In this document: positions 1 to 8,936 of the stretch, piece after piece
Layout: every line of letters begins with the position of its first letter
Numbering within the stretch: the first letter of the stretch is position 1
Source: Bradyrhizobium diazoefficiens
Lineage (GTDB): Bacteria > Pseudomonadota > Alphaproteobacteria > Rhizobiales > Xanthobacteraceae
Direction of reading: 5' to 3'
Length of the DNA: 64,000 nucleotides
Assembly (NCBI RefSeq): GCF_016616235.1
Contig: NZ_CP067100.1
Coordinates: forward strand, 7,251,001-7,315,000
Translations under genes and position numbers: made by a program
Notes under the pieces: model-generated
The model's input: only the letters and a program-made list of their open reading frames with translations
Database searches by the model: none
Told to the model about the DNA's origin: nothing

Positions 1-73
1 GACCCGCAAAAGCGGGAACGCATGAACCGTCGCCGACTTGGTTGCTTCAGGATCATCCTCGATCGGAGCAATC

Positions 74-1018
74 ATGAGCAGAAAATTTCTGGTCATCGGC
101 TCATTCGCGGCGATTTATTTGCTGTGGGGTTCCACCTACTTCGCCATCACGTTGGGTCTGAAATCGATCCCGCCATTTCTGCTGATGGCGCTTCGCTCGT
201 TCTGCGGCGGCATCGTGTTGCTGGCGATGAGCGGAGGACAGATCGCGAGCATGTCCTTGCAGGCCTGGGCCATGGCGAGCCTGTGTGGACTGCTGTTCTT
301 TGTCGGCTGCCACGGCGTGCTCGCCTTCGCCCAGCAATCGGTTCCTTCGGGCGTGGCAGCCATCGTGCTCGCCACGATCCCGTTCTGGATCCTGCTGATC
401 GATGTCGTGTTCCCCGGCGATCAGCGACCGAAGCCCGTTGCCTTGCTGGCGCTCGTGCCGGGCTTCCTGGGCGTTGGACTCGTGGCTTGGCAAAACGTCG
501 AGCAGGCCGGCATCAGCATTCTTCCCGTCGTCCTGCTGCTAGCCGCGGCATTGTCATGGTCCGCCGGGACCGTACTGTCCCGGCGCATGTCGAGCCAGAG
601 CTCCGCCATCCTGCTTTCGGGCATGCAGCTGTCGATCGGCGGTATCGTGTTGTTCGCGATCAGCTGGCTGACGGGCGAGACCGGAAACTTCAGTCCGACC
701 GAGGTCTCGCTGACCTCACTTGCCGCAGCGCTGTGGCTGATCATCTCGGGCAGCGTGATCGGATTCGTCGCCTATAACTGGCTGCTGGAGAATGTCTCGA
801 CCTCGTTGGTGTCGACCTACACTTTCGTCAATCCGGTGATCGCGGTGCTGCTCGGCACCGTCGTGCTCGGCGAGCCGTTCTCATCCATGATGCTGCTCGG
901 TGCGGGCCTCGTCGTCGTCTCTGTCATCGTGATCTGGCGAGCGGAACGCTCAGGGAGCACGCGGACGAACGATGAGGCCGATCGGGACATCAAGAATCTG
1001 GCCCTGCGCAAGACCTGA
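74..1018 (+). CDS. EamA-family (DMT) permease
   Basis: Inner-membrane permease of the drug/metabolite transporter superfamily; the substrate cannot be told from sequence. The 314 residues form about ten hydrophobic segments in two EamA repeats (roughly residues 5-135 and 150-285). It opens with LLWGSTYFAI, a common EamA start, and the second repeat ends in PVIAVLLGTVVLGEP, the family hallmark. The ATG at 74 was preferred to an in-frame TTG at 38 because GGAG (65-68) lies five bases ahead and the first membrane segment follows directly. The last ~25 residues are charged and probably cytoplasmic. It appears monocistronic. Confidence 0.9.
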   Translation: MSRKFLVIGSFAAIYLLWGSTYFAITLGLKSIPPFLLMALRSFCGGIVLLAMSGGQIASMSLQAWAMASLCGLLFFVGCHGVLAFAQQSVPSGVAAIVLATIPFWILLIDVVFPGDQRPKPVALLALVPGFLGVGLVAWQNVEQAGISILPVVLLLAAALSWSAGTVLSRRMSSQSSAILLSGMQLSIGGIVLFAISWLTGETGNFSPTEVSLTSLAAALWLIISGSVIGFVAYNWLLENVSTSLVSTYTFVNPVIAVLLGTVVLGEPFSSMMLLGAGLVVVSVIVIWRAERSGSTRTNDEADRDIKNLALRKT

Positions 1019-1091
1019 CGATCCCGACGGCAATTTTCTCCAAGTCAGCTGCGGTCCGCTCGTGCTGATCTCTTCGCAACAGGAGATCGAC

Positions 1092-1613
1092 ATGACCGAC
1101 TTTGCGAGATTGCTGCACGCTGACGGACCAAACCCTGAGCATACAGCAGCGCTCCAGCTCTACGGCCGCTTCGTCGGCGATTGGAACGCCGAGATCACCG
1201 CCCATGGCGCCGATGGAACGAAGCACAGCGCGCCCGGCGAGATTCATTTCGGCTGGGTGCTGGAGGGGCGCGCCATGCAGGACGTCTGGATCATCCCCCG
1301 CCCCGCCGGCAGCGCGGCCTTTCCGGTTGCCGGCAATTGGTACGGCACGACGCTGCGGGTCTACGATCCCGCCATTTCCGCGTGGCGGATTTCCTGGTTC
1401 GATCCCGGCCGCGGCGTCTTTCGCCAGCAGATCGGCCGCCCGCGCGGCGCGGACATCGTGCAGGAAGGCACGACCGAGGCGGGCGAGCTGACGCGCTGGA
1501 GTTTTACCGAGATCACCGCGGATTCCTTCCACTGGCTCGGTGAGGTCAAGCCTGCCACGGCAGCCGAGTGGCGGCTGGTGGTCGGTGTGAGGGCGAAACG
1601 TCGCGCAGGTTGA
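1092..1613 (+). CDS. hypothetical protein, possible DUF1579-like beta-barrel
   Basis: Predicted soluble 173-residue protein with no signal peptide or membrane segment. Short patches such as GDWNAEI near residue 29 and VLEGRAMQDVWI near residue 56, alternating with glycines, suggest a lipocalin-like or DUF1579-type beta-barrel; this assignment is by pattern only. The ATG at 1092 follows AGGAG with good spacing; reading upstream in frame would overlap the preceding transporter gene. No enzyme motif is visible and the neighbours do not suggest a pathway. Confidence 0.7.
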   Translation: MTDFARLLHADGPNPEHTAALQLYGRFVGDWNAEITAHGADGTKHSAPGEIHFGWVLEGRAMQDVWIIPRPAGSAAFPVAGNWYGTTLRVYDPAISAWRISWFDPGRGVFRQQIGRPRGADIVQEGTTEAGELTRWSFTEITADSFHWLGEVKPATAAEWRLVVGVRAKRRAG

Positions 1614-1725
1614 CGACGGCACCGCTGCCCTCGCAATGCCGGGTGCGGTTGCGCAGCACGCGCTGCTGCGCGGGAAGACGAGGTGCTAGGCTCCCATCAC
1701 AAAAACATAGAGGGAGCGAACGCCG

Positions 1726-2778
1726 ATGGCCGCAAGCGGTCTGCCCGCCAACACGAGCGGGCTATTCGTCGAGCCGCGGGAGGACTGGCTCGCGCGACAT
1801 CAGGAGGAGATCATCGATCCAGCCCGGCCGATCGTCGATCCCCATCACCATCTCTGGAATCGCGGGCACCGCTACCTGATCGAGGAGATGGCGGCCGACA
1901 TCGCCTCGGGCCACAACGTCATCGGCACCGTCTATGTCGACTGCCGCTCCATGTATCGCGCGCGCGGGCCCGAGGCATTCCGGCCCGTCGGCGAGGTCGA
2001 GTTCGCCAATGGCGCCGCCGCGATGAGCGCGAGCGGCGGCTACGGCAAGGCCGCGATCTGCGCCGGCATCGTCGGCCATGCCAATCTGCTGCTGGGCGAT
2101 GCGGCGAGGCCGGTGCTGGAAGCGGAGATCGCGGCGGGCAACGGCCGCTTCCGCGGTATCCGCCATTCCTCGGCGTGGGACGAAGACCCTGCCGTCGCCG
2201 GCATGTATGCGAACCGGCCGAGGGGACTTTTGCAGGACGCAACGTTCCGCAAGGGCTTCGCCTGCCTTGCGCGGCTCAATCTCAGCTTCGATGCCTGGCT
2301 GTTCCATCCGCAGATCGGCGAGCTGACCGAACTCGCGCGCGCCTTCCCCGACACCAAAATCGTGCTCGACCATTGCGGCGGCCCGGCCGGAATCGGCCGC
2401 TTTGCCGGACGTCGCGAAGAGGTGTTTTCGCAATGGCGCGCCTCGATCCAGGAGATCGCCAAATGCGAGAACGTGGTGGTGAAGCTCGGCGGACTCGCGA
2501 TGTGCCTGCTCGGCTATGACTTCCATCTGCGCGAGAAGCCGCCGTCGTCCGAGGAGCTTGCCGCGGCATGGCGGCCCTATGTCGAGACCTGCATCGAGGC
2601 ATTCGGGCCCAAGCGCGCGATGTTCGAGAGCAATTTCCCGCCGGACAAGGGCCAGTGCAGCTACCAGGTGATCTTCAACGCCTTCAAGCGCATCGCAGCG
2701 TCTCTGAGCGAGGCCGAGAAGACATCGCTGTTCTCGCAGACCGCAACCGATTTCTACCGGCTCGATCTGCCGTCATGA
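1726..2778 (+). CDS. amidohydrolase-family metal-dependent hydrolase
   Basis: TIM-barrel hydrolase of the amidohydrolase 2 class (COG3618-type, which includes lactonases such as 2-pyrone-4,6-dicarboxylate hydrolase). The metal site is seen as DPHHHLW near residues 38-44. Later conserved histidines occur in GIRHSSAWDE and VLDHCGG, and FESNFPPDKG near the C-terminus matches the family's closing (M)FxSNFPVD block. The length of 350 residues is normal. It is likely cytoplasmic. The physiological substrate is not predictable; aromatic or lactone degradation is a family-based guess. It stands alone on this strand. Confidence 0.85.
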   Translation: MAASGLPANTSGLFVEPREDWLARHQEEIIDPARPIVDPHHHLWNRGHRYLIEEMAADIASGHNVIGTVYVDCRSMYRARGPEAFRPVGEVEFANGAAAMSASGGYGKAAICAGIVGHANLLLGDAARPVLEAEIAAGNGRFRGIRHSSAWDEDPAVAGMYANRPRGLLQDATFRKGFACLARLNLSFDAWLFHPQIGELTELARAFPDTKIVLDHCGGPAGIGRFAGRREEVFSQWRASIQEIAKCENVVVKLGGLAMCLLGYDFHLREKPPSSEELAAAWRPYVETCIEAFGPKRAMFESNFPPDKGQCSYQVIFNAFKRIAASLSEAEKTSLFSQTATDFYRLDLPS

Positions 2779-2854
2779 CGAGAAGAGGGGCCGGGAAGTG
2801 ATCCCGACCCCTCTTCGTCGTGGCCGCTGGGAAGCGTCCTTGAAATTTGAATGA

Positions 2855-3310
2855 CTAGCCGGCGCCCATCAGCGAGGCCGGACGGCGCTCGCCCGTGGAG
2901 ACGAACATCTTCTTGAGCTTGTTGACGACACGGATCAGGAAACCGATCATCACCGGATTGGTCTTGCGGCAGAAGGCGATCTTCTTGACGTAGCCCTCGA
3001 CATGCCATTTGGCATGGGCCCCGTCCCGGAAGAAGATGACGTCGCCGGGGCCGTAGCGCTTCGGCGGCATGCCGTCGCTTTCGAGCACGATCGATCCTTC
3101 CATGATCATGATCGTCTCGTCGATGTCGTAGTACCAGTTGAAGCGGCCTTCGGTGCAGTGCCAGATGATGGTCGACGCAGTGCCGTCGGCGCTGGTGGAC
3201 AGGATGTGCGAGCGCGACACCGGGTTGCCCTCGATGATCCAGGACGGCTCGATCGGCCGCAGCTCGAGGTCCACATTGCAACTACCGACTTCGATCAATG
3301 CGCGCGACAT
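2855..3310 (-). CDS. cupin-fold protein
   Basis: Small single-domain cupin of 151 residues. The two cupin motifs are visible around WYYDIDETIMIMEG (residues ~58-71) and YGPGDVIFFRDGAHAKWHV (~86-104), with candidate metal ligands E (in DETI) and H (in GAHAKWH). The C-terminus ends in a basic helix after residue 118. Function cannot be told; cupins of this size include dioxygenases, isomerases and simple binding proteins. It converges with the amidohydrolase gene and is read alone. Confidence 0.8.
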   Translation of the reverse strand: MSRALIEVGSCNVDLELRPIEPSWIIEGNPVSRSHILSTSADGTASTIIWHCTEGRFNWYYDIDETIMIMEGSIVLESDGMPPKRYGPGDVIFFRDGAHAKWHVEGYVKKIAFCRKTNPVMIGFLIRVVNKLKKMFVSTGERRPASLMGAG

Positions 3311-3546
3311 CTGCTTCCCCAGAAGTATAAAATATGTATGGCCGGGTCTCGGCCCGGATTGTTTCGAAAGATGTTGGGACGCTAGTAGCCGGTTTTTAAT
3401 TCTTTCTTACGCGGGTCCCGAAAATCAGCCGCAAGTTGCAGGTGCGAAACGGTTAACGTCAGGATTTCTCTGCAAATTCGCGCACATGAACCGACCTTTT
3501 CGGGGGTGCGACAAAGCGCGCGAAGTATCAGCAAGGAGCTCCACCG

Positions 3547-4101
3547 ATGCCCCTGACCCCGGAGGTTCTGACGGCCAACGGCGACGTCGTCGCCTGGCTC
3601 GGCAGCCTCGATATCTCCTTTGCGCCGGACGAGGAGCGCTGGTTCACCATCGACGGCATCGAAAATCCCCGGCAGATCGGCAGTGACGGCTCCGGCGGCG
3701 CGTTCGTGCTGCTGCCGTCGCGGCATGTGCTCTACGTGTCATCGGAAGGTCGCGCCGGGATCATCGCGGAGAGTTTCGAGGCCTTCGTCCAGCTCGTCGT
3801 CGCCCGCCCCTACTGGTTCGACATCCTGAAATTCTCGGCCGGCGGCGACCTCGCGGAGATGCGGCGCGCGGCGGATGCGCTGGAGGCGACACTCGACGAC
3901 GAAGACGACATCAGCGAGGCGAGAGAGGAAATCCGCGGAGGCCTTGACCTGCCCGAGGCGGACGATCCGGTCGGCGCGCTCTACGAAGCGGTCGCGGCTT
4001 CCGACGCCATCGTGCGAGCGACCGATGGCAGCCCGTTCACGACGCTTTTCAACCGCTTCAGCATCGACAGCAATCCGACGCTGCGTAACGCAGCGGCGTG
4101 A
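3547..4101 (+). CDS. hypothetical acidic protein, possibly SUKH-like
   Basis: Predicted soluble 184-residue acidic protein without signal peptide. The middle part, with GGAFVLLPSRHVLYVSSEG then IAESFEAFVQLVVARPYWFD (residues ~57-97), has the order of strands and helix seen in SUKH/SMI1-type domains, but this is a weak resemblance. The second half is rich in Asp and Glu. The ATG at 3547 is preceded by AAGGAG at the right distance. No toxin gene is beside it, so an immunity role is not supported here. Confidence 0.65.
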   Translation: MPLTPEVLTANGDVVAWLGSLDISFAPDEERWFTIDGIENPRQIGSDGSGGAFVLLPSRHVLYVSSEGRAGIIAESFEAFVQLVVARPYWFDILKFSAGGDLAEMRRAADALEATLDDEDDISEAREEIRGGLDLPEADDPVGALYEAVAASDAIVRATDGSPFTTLFNRFSIDSNPTLRNAAA

Positions 4102-4149
4102 GCCGCCGCACAGGAATATGAGTCTACGAAATATGTCGGCCGATCCTTA

Positions 4150-4170
4150 CCTCTCCCCGACGGGGAGAGG
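4150..4170. terminator. hairpin between convergent genes
   Basis: Perfect 9-bp stem (CCTCTCCCC / GGGGAGAGG) with a 3-base loop, just beyond the end of the minus-strand aminopeptidase gene and 50 bases after the plus-strand gene. There is no clear T-run on either strand, so it may be a dispersed repeat that also acts as a bidirectional stop. Confidence 0.45.
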
Positions 4171-4181
4171 TGAAGCGAGAG

Positions 4182-5438
4182 TTACTTCGCCCACTCGCCC
4201 TTACGGAACACCGGCACCTTGCTGCCGTCGGCCAGGATGCCGTCGATGTCGGTCTCGGCCGAGCCGATCATCCAGTCGATATGGATCAGGCTCTGGTTGC
4301 CGCCCTGCGCCGCGATCTGCTGCGGCGTGAGCTCGGCGCCGTTGACGAAGCACTTCGAGTAGCACTGGCCGAGCGCGATATGCGAGGCCGCGTTCTCGTC
4401 GAACAGCGTGTTGTAGAACAACAGCCCGCTCTGCGAGATCGGCGAGGAATGCGGCACCAGGGCCACCTCGCCGAGGCGCCGTGCGCCCTCGTCGGTGTCG
4501 AGCACCTTGTTCAGCACCTCCGCGCCGCGCGAGGCCCTGGCATCGACGATCTTGCCGTCCTCGAAGCGCACCGCGATGTTGTCGATCAGCGTGCCCTGGT
4601 AGGACAGCGGCTTCGAGCTCACGACATGGCCGTAGACCCGCCGGCAATGCGGGGTGGTGAAGACCTCTTCGGTCGGGATGTTGGCGTTGCAGCTGATGCC
4701 ATTCTTGGAGAGCGAGGCGCCGCCTTCCCATTCATGGCCATCGGCAAGTCCGATGGTGAGGTCGGTGCCCGGCCCGCTATACTGGAGCGCTCGGAAACGC
4801 TGGCCGTTGAGCCAGTTGGTGCGCTCGCGCAGCACCGCATTGTGGCTCGCCCAATTGCTCATCACGTCTTCGCGATCGACGCGGGAGGCGGCGAAGATCG
4901 CATCCGCGAGCTTGCCGATCGCAACCTCTTCGGGATCGTTCGGAAACACCTGCTTGGCCCAGGACGGGCTCGGATAGGCGATGATGTTCCAGTTGGTGTC
5001 GAAATTGACGATCTTTTCCAGCGCCGGCTGGTAAGCCATCGAATTCGCCTTGCTGGCGCGCGCAACCTTGGACGGATCCTCGCCCGACAGCAGCATCGGA
5101 TTATCGCCGACGATGGCGAGCCGCGCGGTGTTGTCGGAGAACGCCTTGGCCATGCCCTCATAGAGCCAGCCGGCGGCGCGATCGAAACTGTTGTCGTGAC
5201 CGTGGCGGTAGCGCGCCAGCGTCATCTCCTCGTCGGACAGGATCGGCGTCACGATGCCGGCGCCGGCCTTGTAGGCGTGCACGGCGATCCGCCGCACCAG
5301 CGGCAGCGCGATCGCAGGCGCCGTCAACAGCAGATCCTGCCCCGGCCGCAAGCCCAGGCCCACCTTCACCGCCACCTCGGCCAGCCGGTCGAGTTTCGCG
5401 GGATCGATGGGAGTGGGCGTATTGCGGTGATCAGTCAT
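4182..5438 (-). CDS. M29-family aminopeptidase
   Basis: Metallo-aminopeptidase of the thermophilic M29 (AmpS/PepS) family, 418 residues, the expected size. It cuts N-terminal residues from peptides in the cytoplasm using two metal ions. Metal-ligand regions of the family are present: GEVALVPHSS, LFDENAASHIALG and IHIDWMIGS in the C-terminal third, supplying Glu, His, His and Asp. The N-terminal domain carries GLRPGQDLLLTAP, typical for the family. It is read alone and shares the minus strand with the lyase gene about 110 bases upstream. Confidence 0.9.
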   Translation of the reverse strand: MTDHRNTPTPIDPAKLDRLAEVAVKVGLGLRPGQDLLLTAPAIALPLVRRIAVHAYKAGAGIVTPILSDEEMTLARYRHGHDNSFDRAAGWLYEGMAKAFSDNTARLAIVGDNPMLLSGEDPSKVARASKANSMAYQPALEKIVNFDTNWNIIAYPSPSWAKQVFPNDPEEVAIGKLADAIFAASRVDREDVMSNWASHNAVLRERTNWLNGQRFRALQYSGPGTDLTIGLADGHEWEGGASLSKNGISCNANIPTEEVFTTPHCRRVYGHVVSSKPLSYQGTLIDNIAVRFEDGKIVDARASRGAEVLNKVLDTDEGARRLGEVALVPHSSPISQSGLLFYNTLFDENAASHIALGQCYSKCFVNGAELTPQQIAAQGGNQSLIHIDWMIGSAETDIDGILADGSKVPVFRKGEWAK

Positions 5439-5551
5439 GCGGGGTCCTCTGCCGAAGGTCTCTCGTTCAATCTAAGTCTAGCATCGCGAGACACAAGTGT
5501 GCGAGCACCTCGCGACACATGAAAGATACGCAATTTCACGCATCGTGGTTT

Positions 5552-6913
5552 TCAACGCGTTGCGGATTTCAGCACCCGGTCGACCATGGCCGGCGCGAGC
5601 CCGAGGTAATTTTTCGGTGAGGTGAGCGCCTCGATCGTGGCGCGGTCGATGCGGCTCGCGACCCGAGAGTCGGACGAGAGCGCATCCGCCAGCGTCAGGC
5701 CTTTCTCGTTGGCGAGCCGGCAGGCGTCATAGACCACGTCATGCGCCTCCTGCCGCCCGATCTGCGGCGCGAGCCCCATCATGACCGCTTCGGCCACGAT
5801 CAGGCCCCGGCTGATGGCGAGATTGTCGTTCATCCTCGCCTCGTCCACGATGAGGCCCGCGAGTGCGAATTTCGCCTGGTGCAGCGCGCCGGCGGTGAGC
5901 ACGAAGCTTTCCGGGATGGCCATCCACTCGGCGTGCCAGGGACCGGTGGCGCGCTCGAAATCCTGCACCATGGCATCCAGCATCAGGCCGGCGTGCTGGC
6001 GCACTGCCTTGCTTGCTGCGAGCATCAGTTCCGAGGAGATCGGGTTGCGCTTCTGCGGCATGGTCGAGGAGGCGCCGCGGCCCTTGACGAACGGCTCGTA
6101 GATCTCCGCGAATTCGGTCGAGGCCATGATCATGATATCGAGCGCGATCTTACCGAGCGAGCCGGTGACGAGCGCGAGGAAGTTCAGGCCTTCCGCAAAG
6201 CCATCGCGCGCGACGTGCCAGGTCGAAGTGGGAACGCCGAGCTGCAGCTCGGCGCAGAGCGCCTCCTGCACCTCAAACCCCTTGTCGCCGAGCGAGGCCA
6301 GCGTGCCCGCGGCGCCGGCAAACTGGCCGACCAGGACGCGCGGCTTCAACTGCGCGAGACGCTCGGCGTGGCGGTCGAACATCGCGAGCCAGATCGCGGT
6401 CTTGTAGCCGAACGTCACCGGCAGCGCCTGCTGGAGATGGGTGCGGCCCGCCATCGGCGTGTCGCGATAGCGCCGGGAGAGATCAGCGAGGATTTTTCGC
6501 AGCTCGGCGATATCGCTCTCGATGATGTCGAGCGCGGCGCGCAGCTGCAGCACCACCGCGGTATCCATGACGTCCTGCGTGGTCGCGCCCCAATGGACGT
6601 AACGGCCGGCCTCGCCGCACTGCTTCACCATCTGGTGCACCAGCGGGAGGATCGGATAGCCGACGATGTCGGTCTCCTGCCGCAGCAGGTCGAAATCGAG
6701 CGCGGCGACATCGGTTCGCGCCGCGATCTCCTCGGCGGCTTCGCGCGGGATCACGCCGCAGGTCGCCTCCGCCTTCGCAAGGGCCACCTCGACCTCGGCA
6801 TAGCGGCCGACCAGCGCGATGTCGGAGAACACCTCGCGCATCTCGGCCGTGCCGAAGGCATCGCGGAAGAGCATCGAATCGAGCACGGTGGTCGAGGCGG
6901 GAAAAGCGGACAT
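5552..6913 (-). CDS. fumarase/aspartase-superfamily lyase (PcaB or adenylosuccinate lyase type)
   Basis: Tetrameric class II lyase, 453 residues. The superfamily signature is seen as GASSTMPQKRNP (GSSxMPxKxNP); HWGATTQDVMDTA and AGRTHLQQALPVTFG supply the other two active-site regions. The overall pattern is closest to 3-carboxy-cis,cis-muconate cycloisomerase, an enzyme of protocatechuate degradation, but no other pca gene lies nearby. It could instead be a related lyase of other specificity, so no gene symbol is given. The cell's purine enzyme PurB is usually a distinct protein. Confidence 0.8.
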   Translation of the reverse strand: MSAFPASTTVLDSMLFRDAFGTAEMREVFSDIALVGRYAEVEVALAKAEATCGVIPREAAEEIAARTDVAALDFDLLRQETDIVGYPILPLVHQMVKQCGEAGRYVHWGATTQDVMDTAVVLQLRAALDIIESDIAELRKILADLSRRYRDTPMAGRTHLQQALPVTFGYKTAIWLAMFDRHAERLAQLKPRVLVGQFAGAAGTLASLGDKGFEVQEALCAELQLGVPTSTWHVARDGFAEGLNFLALVTGSLGKIALDIMIMASTEFAEIYEPFVKGRGASSTMPQKRNPISSELMLAASKAVRQHAGLMLDAMVQDFERATGPWHAEWMAIPESFVLTAGALHQAKFALAGLIVDEARMNDNLAISRGLIVAEAVMMGLAPQIGRQEAHDVVYDACRLANEKGLTLADALSSDSRVASRIDRATIEALTSPKNYLGLAPAMVDRVLKSATR

Positions 6914-7277
6914 GGGCGTTTCTTTATGGTTGGTGTTTTGTGTGGGGTCAGCTTACGCAGGCCGCAGTGTTCGGCAATGGACAATGGCGGTTCGCATGCG
7001 TCGTTCATCGACCTGCGTGATGGTTCCAAAAACTTGCACGCGGCACCAGACGAAACATATTCGAGCCCGCAGCATTGCTTGATGAAGATGACCCTTGCTG
7101 ATGACAGCAAGGGGTACGCTAACACCGGCATACGTTGGGATGCGGGAAGCGTGGTCACGCGCTTTTTATCCGTGGTGACCTGGCGCGCCGCTGCAAAACC
7201 CGACGCGGCATCATATGTCGCGATTGAATGATCAACGTCATCTCATGACGGTTTGCCAACCGCTATTCGGAGCCAAC
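6914..7277. other. intergenic stretch without a supported gene
   Basis: This is the divergent spacer between the minus-strand lyase and the plus-strand small gene pair. Open frames here are short and lack a ribosome binding site. No strong hairpin, repeat or recognisable operator was seen; both promoters should lie in it. Confidence 0.4.
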
Positions 7278-7454
7278 ATGGGCGAAGTTATTCGATTTGT
7301 CTCGAAATCCGAGCGCGAGCGCACACGCCTCATTCAGGAGGCACGCGCGATCTACGACAGCATCTTCCCGCCGGCTGATCCGGCCAGCGAGAGCCAGGAC
7401 AAGGTCGCGGTCGGCCGCGCGTTCATTGGCCGCGACGGGGGTAACCTGTCGTGA
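7278..7454 (+). CDS. small hypothetical protein (58 aa)
   Basis: Short charged, helical protein starting MGEVIRFV and containing SERERTRLIQEARAIYDSIFPP. The ATG at 7278 is chosen because GGAG (7269-7272) lies five bases ahead; a longer in-frame ATG at 7215 has no such site. It overlaps the next gene by four bases (GTGA), suggesting translational coupling. Function is unknown; the two genes probably form a small operon. Confidence 0.6.
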   Translation: MGEVIRFVSKSERERTRLIQEARAIYDSIFPPADPASESQDKVAVGRAFIGRDGGNLS

Positions 7455-7660
7455 TCAAGATCATCGCGGTGCTTTGCAGCCTCGCCTCTCCGACCAATTG
7501 CCACGAGCAGCTCGTCACCAGCTCCGACTTCGCGCAGGTCTCGGTGCAGTCCTGCCTGATGGGCGCACCGCAACTCGCCGAATGGATGAACCAGCATCCG
7601 GCCGAGCGCCTGGCGGCCTGGCGCTGCGTCATCGGTGAGCAGAACGGCCGGGGAATCTAG
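7451..7660 (+). CDS. small hypothetical cysteine-containing protein (69 aa)
   Basis: Starts with GTG inside the stop of the preceding small gene. The protein begins MIKIIAVLCSLASPTNCHE and has four cysteines (about residues 9, 17, 35, 59), which could form disulfides if it is exported, although the N-terminal hydrophobic stretch is short for a signal peptide. The mid-region QLAEWMNQHPAERLAAWRC is helical. I do not recognise the family beyond similar small proteins expected in Bradyrhizobium. The four-base overlap supports co-expression. Confidence 0.6.
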   Translation: MIKIIAVLCSLASPTNCHEQLVTSSDFAQVSVQSCLMGAPQLAEWMNQHPAERLAAWRCVIGEQNGRGI

Positions 7661-7719
7661 CGGTCCTTCCGGTGTTCGCGATCATCGTCACCGCCTGGCC
7701 GCGCCGATCCACCTCGGCT

Positions 7720-8004
7720 CTATCGGGTGGTGTTGCTCCAGGTCGGCACTGAATTGGTCACGCCCACCGACGGCCAGTTATAGGTTCCGACCGACGGCGC
7801 AGTGACCGTGCCGACAGTCTGTCCGGACGAGCCGTAAGCGGCCCCGGGCTGCGCGGCCGGCGCGCCAGCGCCGCTATAGGTCGGGCCCATCACGTTGGTG
7901 CTGTAGTGCCGGCTCGACCGGTGCTTCTTCGCCTCAGCCGCGAAGGGCGCGGCAAGCAGTCCTGTGGCGATGAGTGCGGCAATGGCGAGTTTCATGCGGG
8001 TCAT
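7720..8004 (-). CDS. small secreted hypothetical protein
   Basis: Exported 94-residue protein. Residues 1-25 are a clear signal peptide (MTRMKLAIAALIATG, cleavage probably after AAEA). The mature part is low-complexity and rich in Gly, Ser, Thr, Val and Pro, with a basic KKHRSSRH stretch right after the cleavage site. The ATG at 8004 follows GAGGGACCAACC; a longer frame to 8073 would overlap the ArsR gene and puts the signal peptide too far inside. Function is unknown. Confidence 0.65.
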   Translation of the reverse strand: MTRMKLAIAALIATGLLAAPFAAEAKKHRSSRHYSTNVMGPTYSGAGAPAAQPGAAYGSSGQTVGTVTAPSVGTYNWPSVGVTNSVPTWSNTTR

Positions 8005-8045
8005 GGTTGGTCCCTCGGTCGCTGGGAGCCCCTTGTGCCATCTGT

Positions 8046-8810
8046 TCATTGATCGGGAGATTTCCATAGGCACACGGTCATAACACCGTGTACAGGCGAT
8101 TGTGCCGGATTGCGGCTGCCGCCGAGATCGATGCCGAAAGTTTTGCGCAGGCCGATCTGCCCGGCCGGCGTGATGCGCACGATCCGGCTGTCGCGGTCCC
8201 GTCTCAGCCAGCCGCGCTCCAGACAGCAGCGGTGGATCTCCGCACCGACGTGACCGGCGATGTGATAGCGGCGCTCGCTCCAGTCGAGACAGGGGCGGCA
8301 GAAGATCCGCCGGCTCCCGGATTTCGGCGCCGGCATCGCGCCGAACGCGGCGAGAAAGTCCATCCCTGAAGCCGTCACCTCGCCGCCGTCATCCGTCAGG
8401 ACCACGTGCCCTTTGGCGATGAGGGCGTCAGCAATGGCGACACCGAGATAGCCGGCCAGATGGTCGTAGCAGGTGCGCGCGAAACGAAGCCGATCCTCCG
8501 TGATCGAGCGCGGCTGGTGGCGCTGCGGAAGCTCGATGGCGGCGACGGCCTTGATGCCCTCCAGCATTCTGGCCACCAGCGGCGAAGCGATGCGGTAATA
8601 GCGGTTGCGGCGTTTCTGCGTCACGTGGAGCAGCTTTGCACCGACGAGCTTGCCGAGATGTCCGCTCGCCGTCGATCGCGATATTCGCGCGCGCGAGGCA
8701 AGCTCGCTTGCGGTCAGCGCCTGACCGCCCATCAGCGCCGCAAGCATCGTGGCCCGCGCGGTGTCGCCGACCAGCGCCGCCACTTCGACCATGTTTGCCG
8801 CTGCGACCAT
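8046..8810 (-). CDS. ArsR-type winged-helix transcriptional regulator
   Basis: DNA-binding regulator of about 254 residues. Residues ~5-90 form an ArsR winged helix (ALVGDTARATMLAALM, LTASELASRARISRSTASGHLGKL, then a wing around QKRRNRYYRIAS). The C-terminal ~160 residues are an extra domain with cysteines in FCRPCLDWSERR and RCCLERGW that could hold a metal or sense oxidants, though the classical ELCVCDL arsenic site is absent. Three in-frame ATGs (8834, 8810, 8792) lie close together; 8810 was chosen because it matches the usual MVAAANM-type start. It is divergent from the RidA gene. Confidence 0.8.
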   Translation of the reverse strand: MVAAANMVEVAALVGDTARATMLAALMGGQALTASELASRARISRSTASGHLGKLVGAKLLHVTQKRRNRYYRIASPLVARMLEGIKAVAAIELPQRHQPRSITEDRLRFARTCYDHLAGYLGVAIADALIAKGHVVLTDDGGEVTASGMDFLAAFGAMPAPKSGSRRIFCRPCLDWSERRYHIAGHVGAEIHRCCLERGWLRRDRDSRIVRITPAGQIGLRKTFGIDLGGSRNPAQSPVHGVMTVCLWKSPDQ

Positions 8811-8936
8811 GGCGAGACCGTATCCCGGCAGCATTGGCGCGACAACGGCAATGGTTTGGCGGCGGCCGAACCATCGGGCACCGCGCGCGCTCTATCCTGG
8901 CTTCCGCAAACGGGCGGCAGCCATACGAGGAGCCAT

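Noticed and set aside
3547..4101. Immunity protein of a toxin system
   Set aside because: The SUKH-like look is weak and there is no toxin, effector or secretion gene next to it.
4170..5522. Large 450-codon plus-strand frame opposite the M29 peptidase
   Set aside because: It is the antisense shadow of a clear aminopeptidase gene, rich in Arg/His/Asp as expected of a high-GC shadow.
5741..7231. 496-codon plus-strand frame across the lyase gene
   Set aside because: It is the shadow of the minus-strand lyase with its signature motif.
8046..8810. Arsenic-resistance operon
   Set aside because: The ArsR-type regulator lacks the ELCVCDL metal site and no arsenate reductase or arsenite pump is nearby; the family name reflects fold only.
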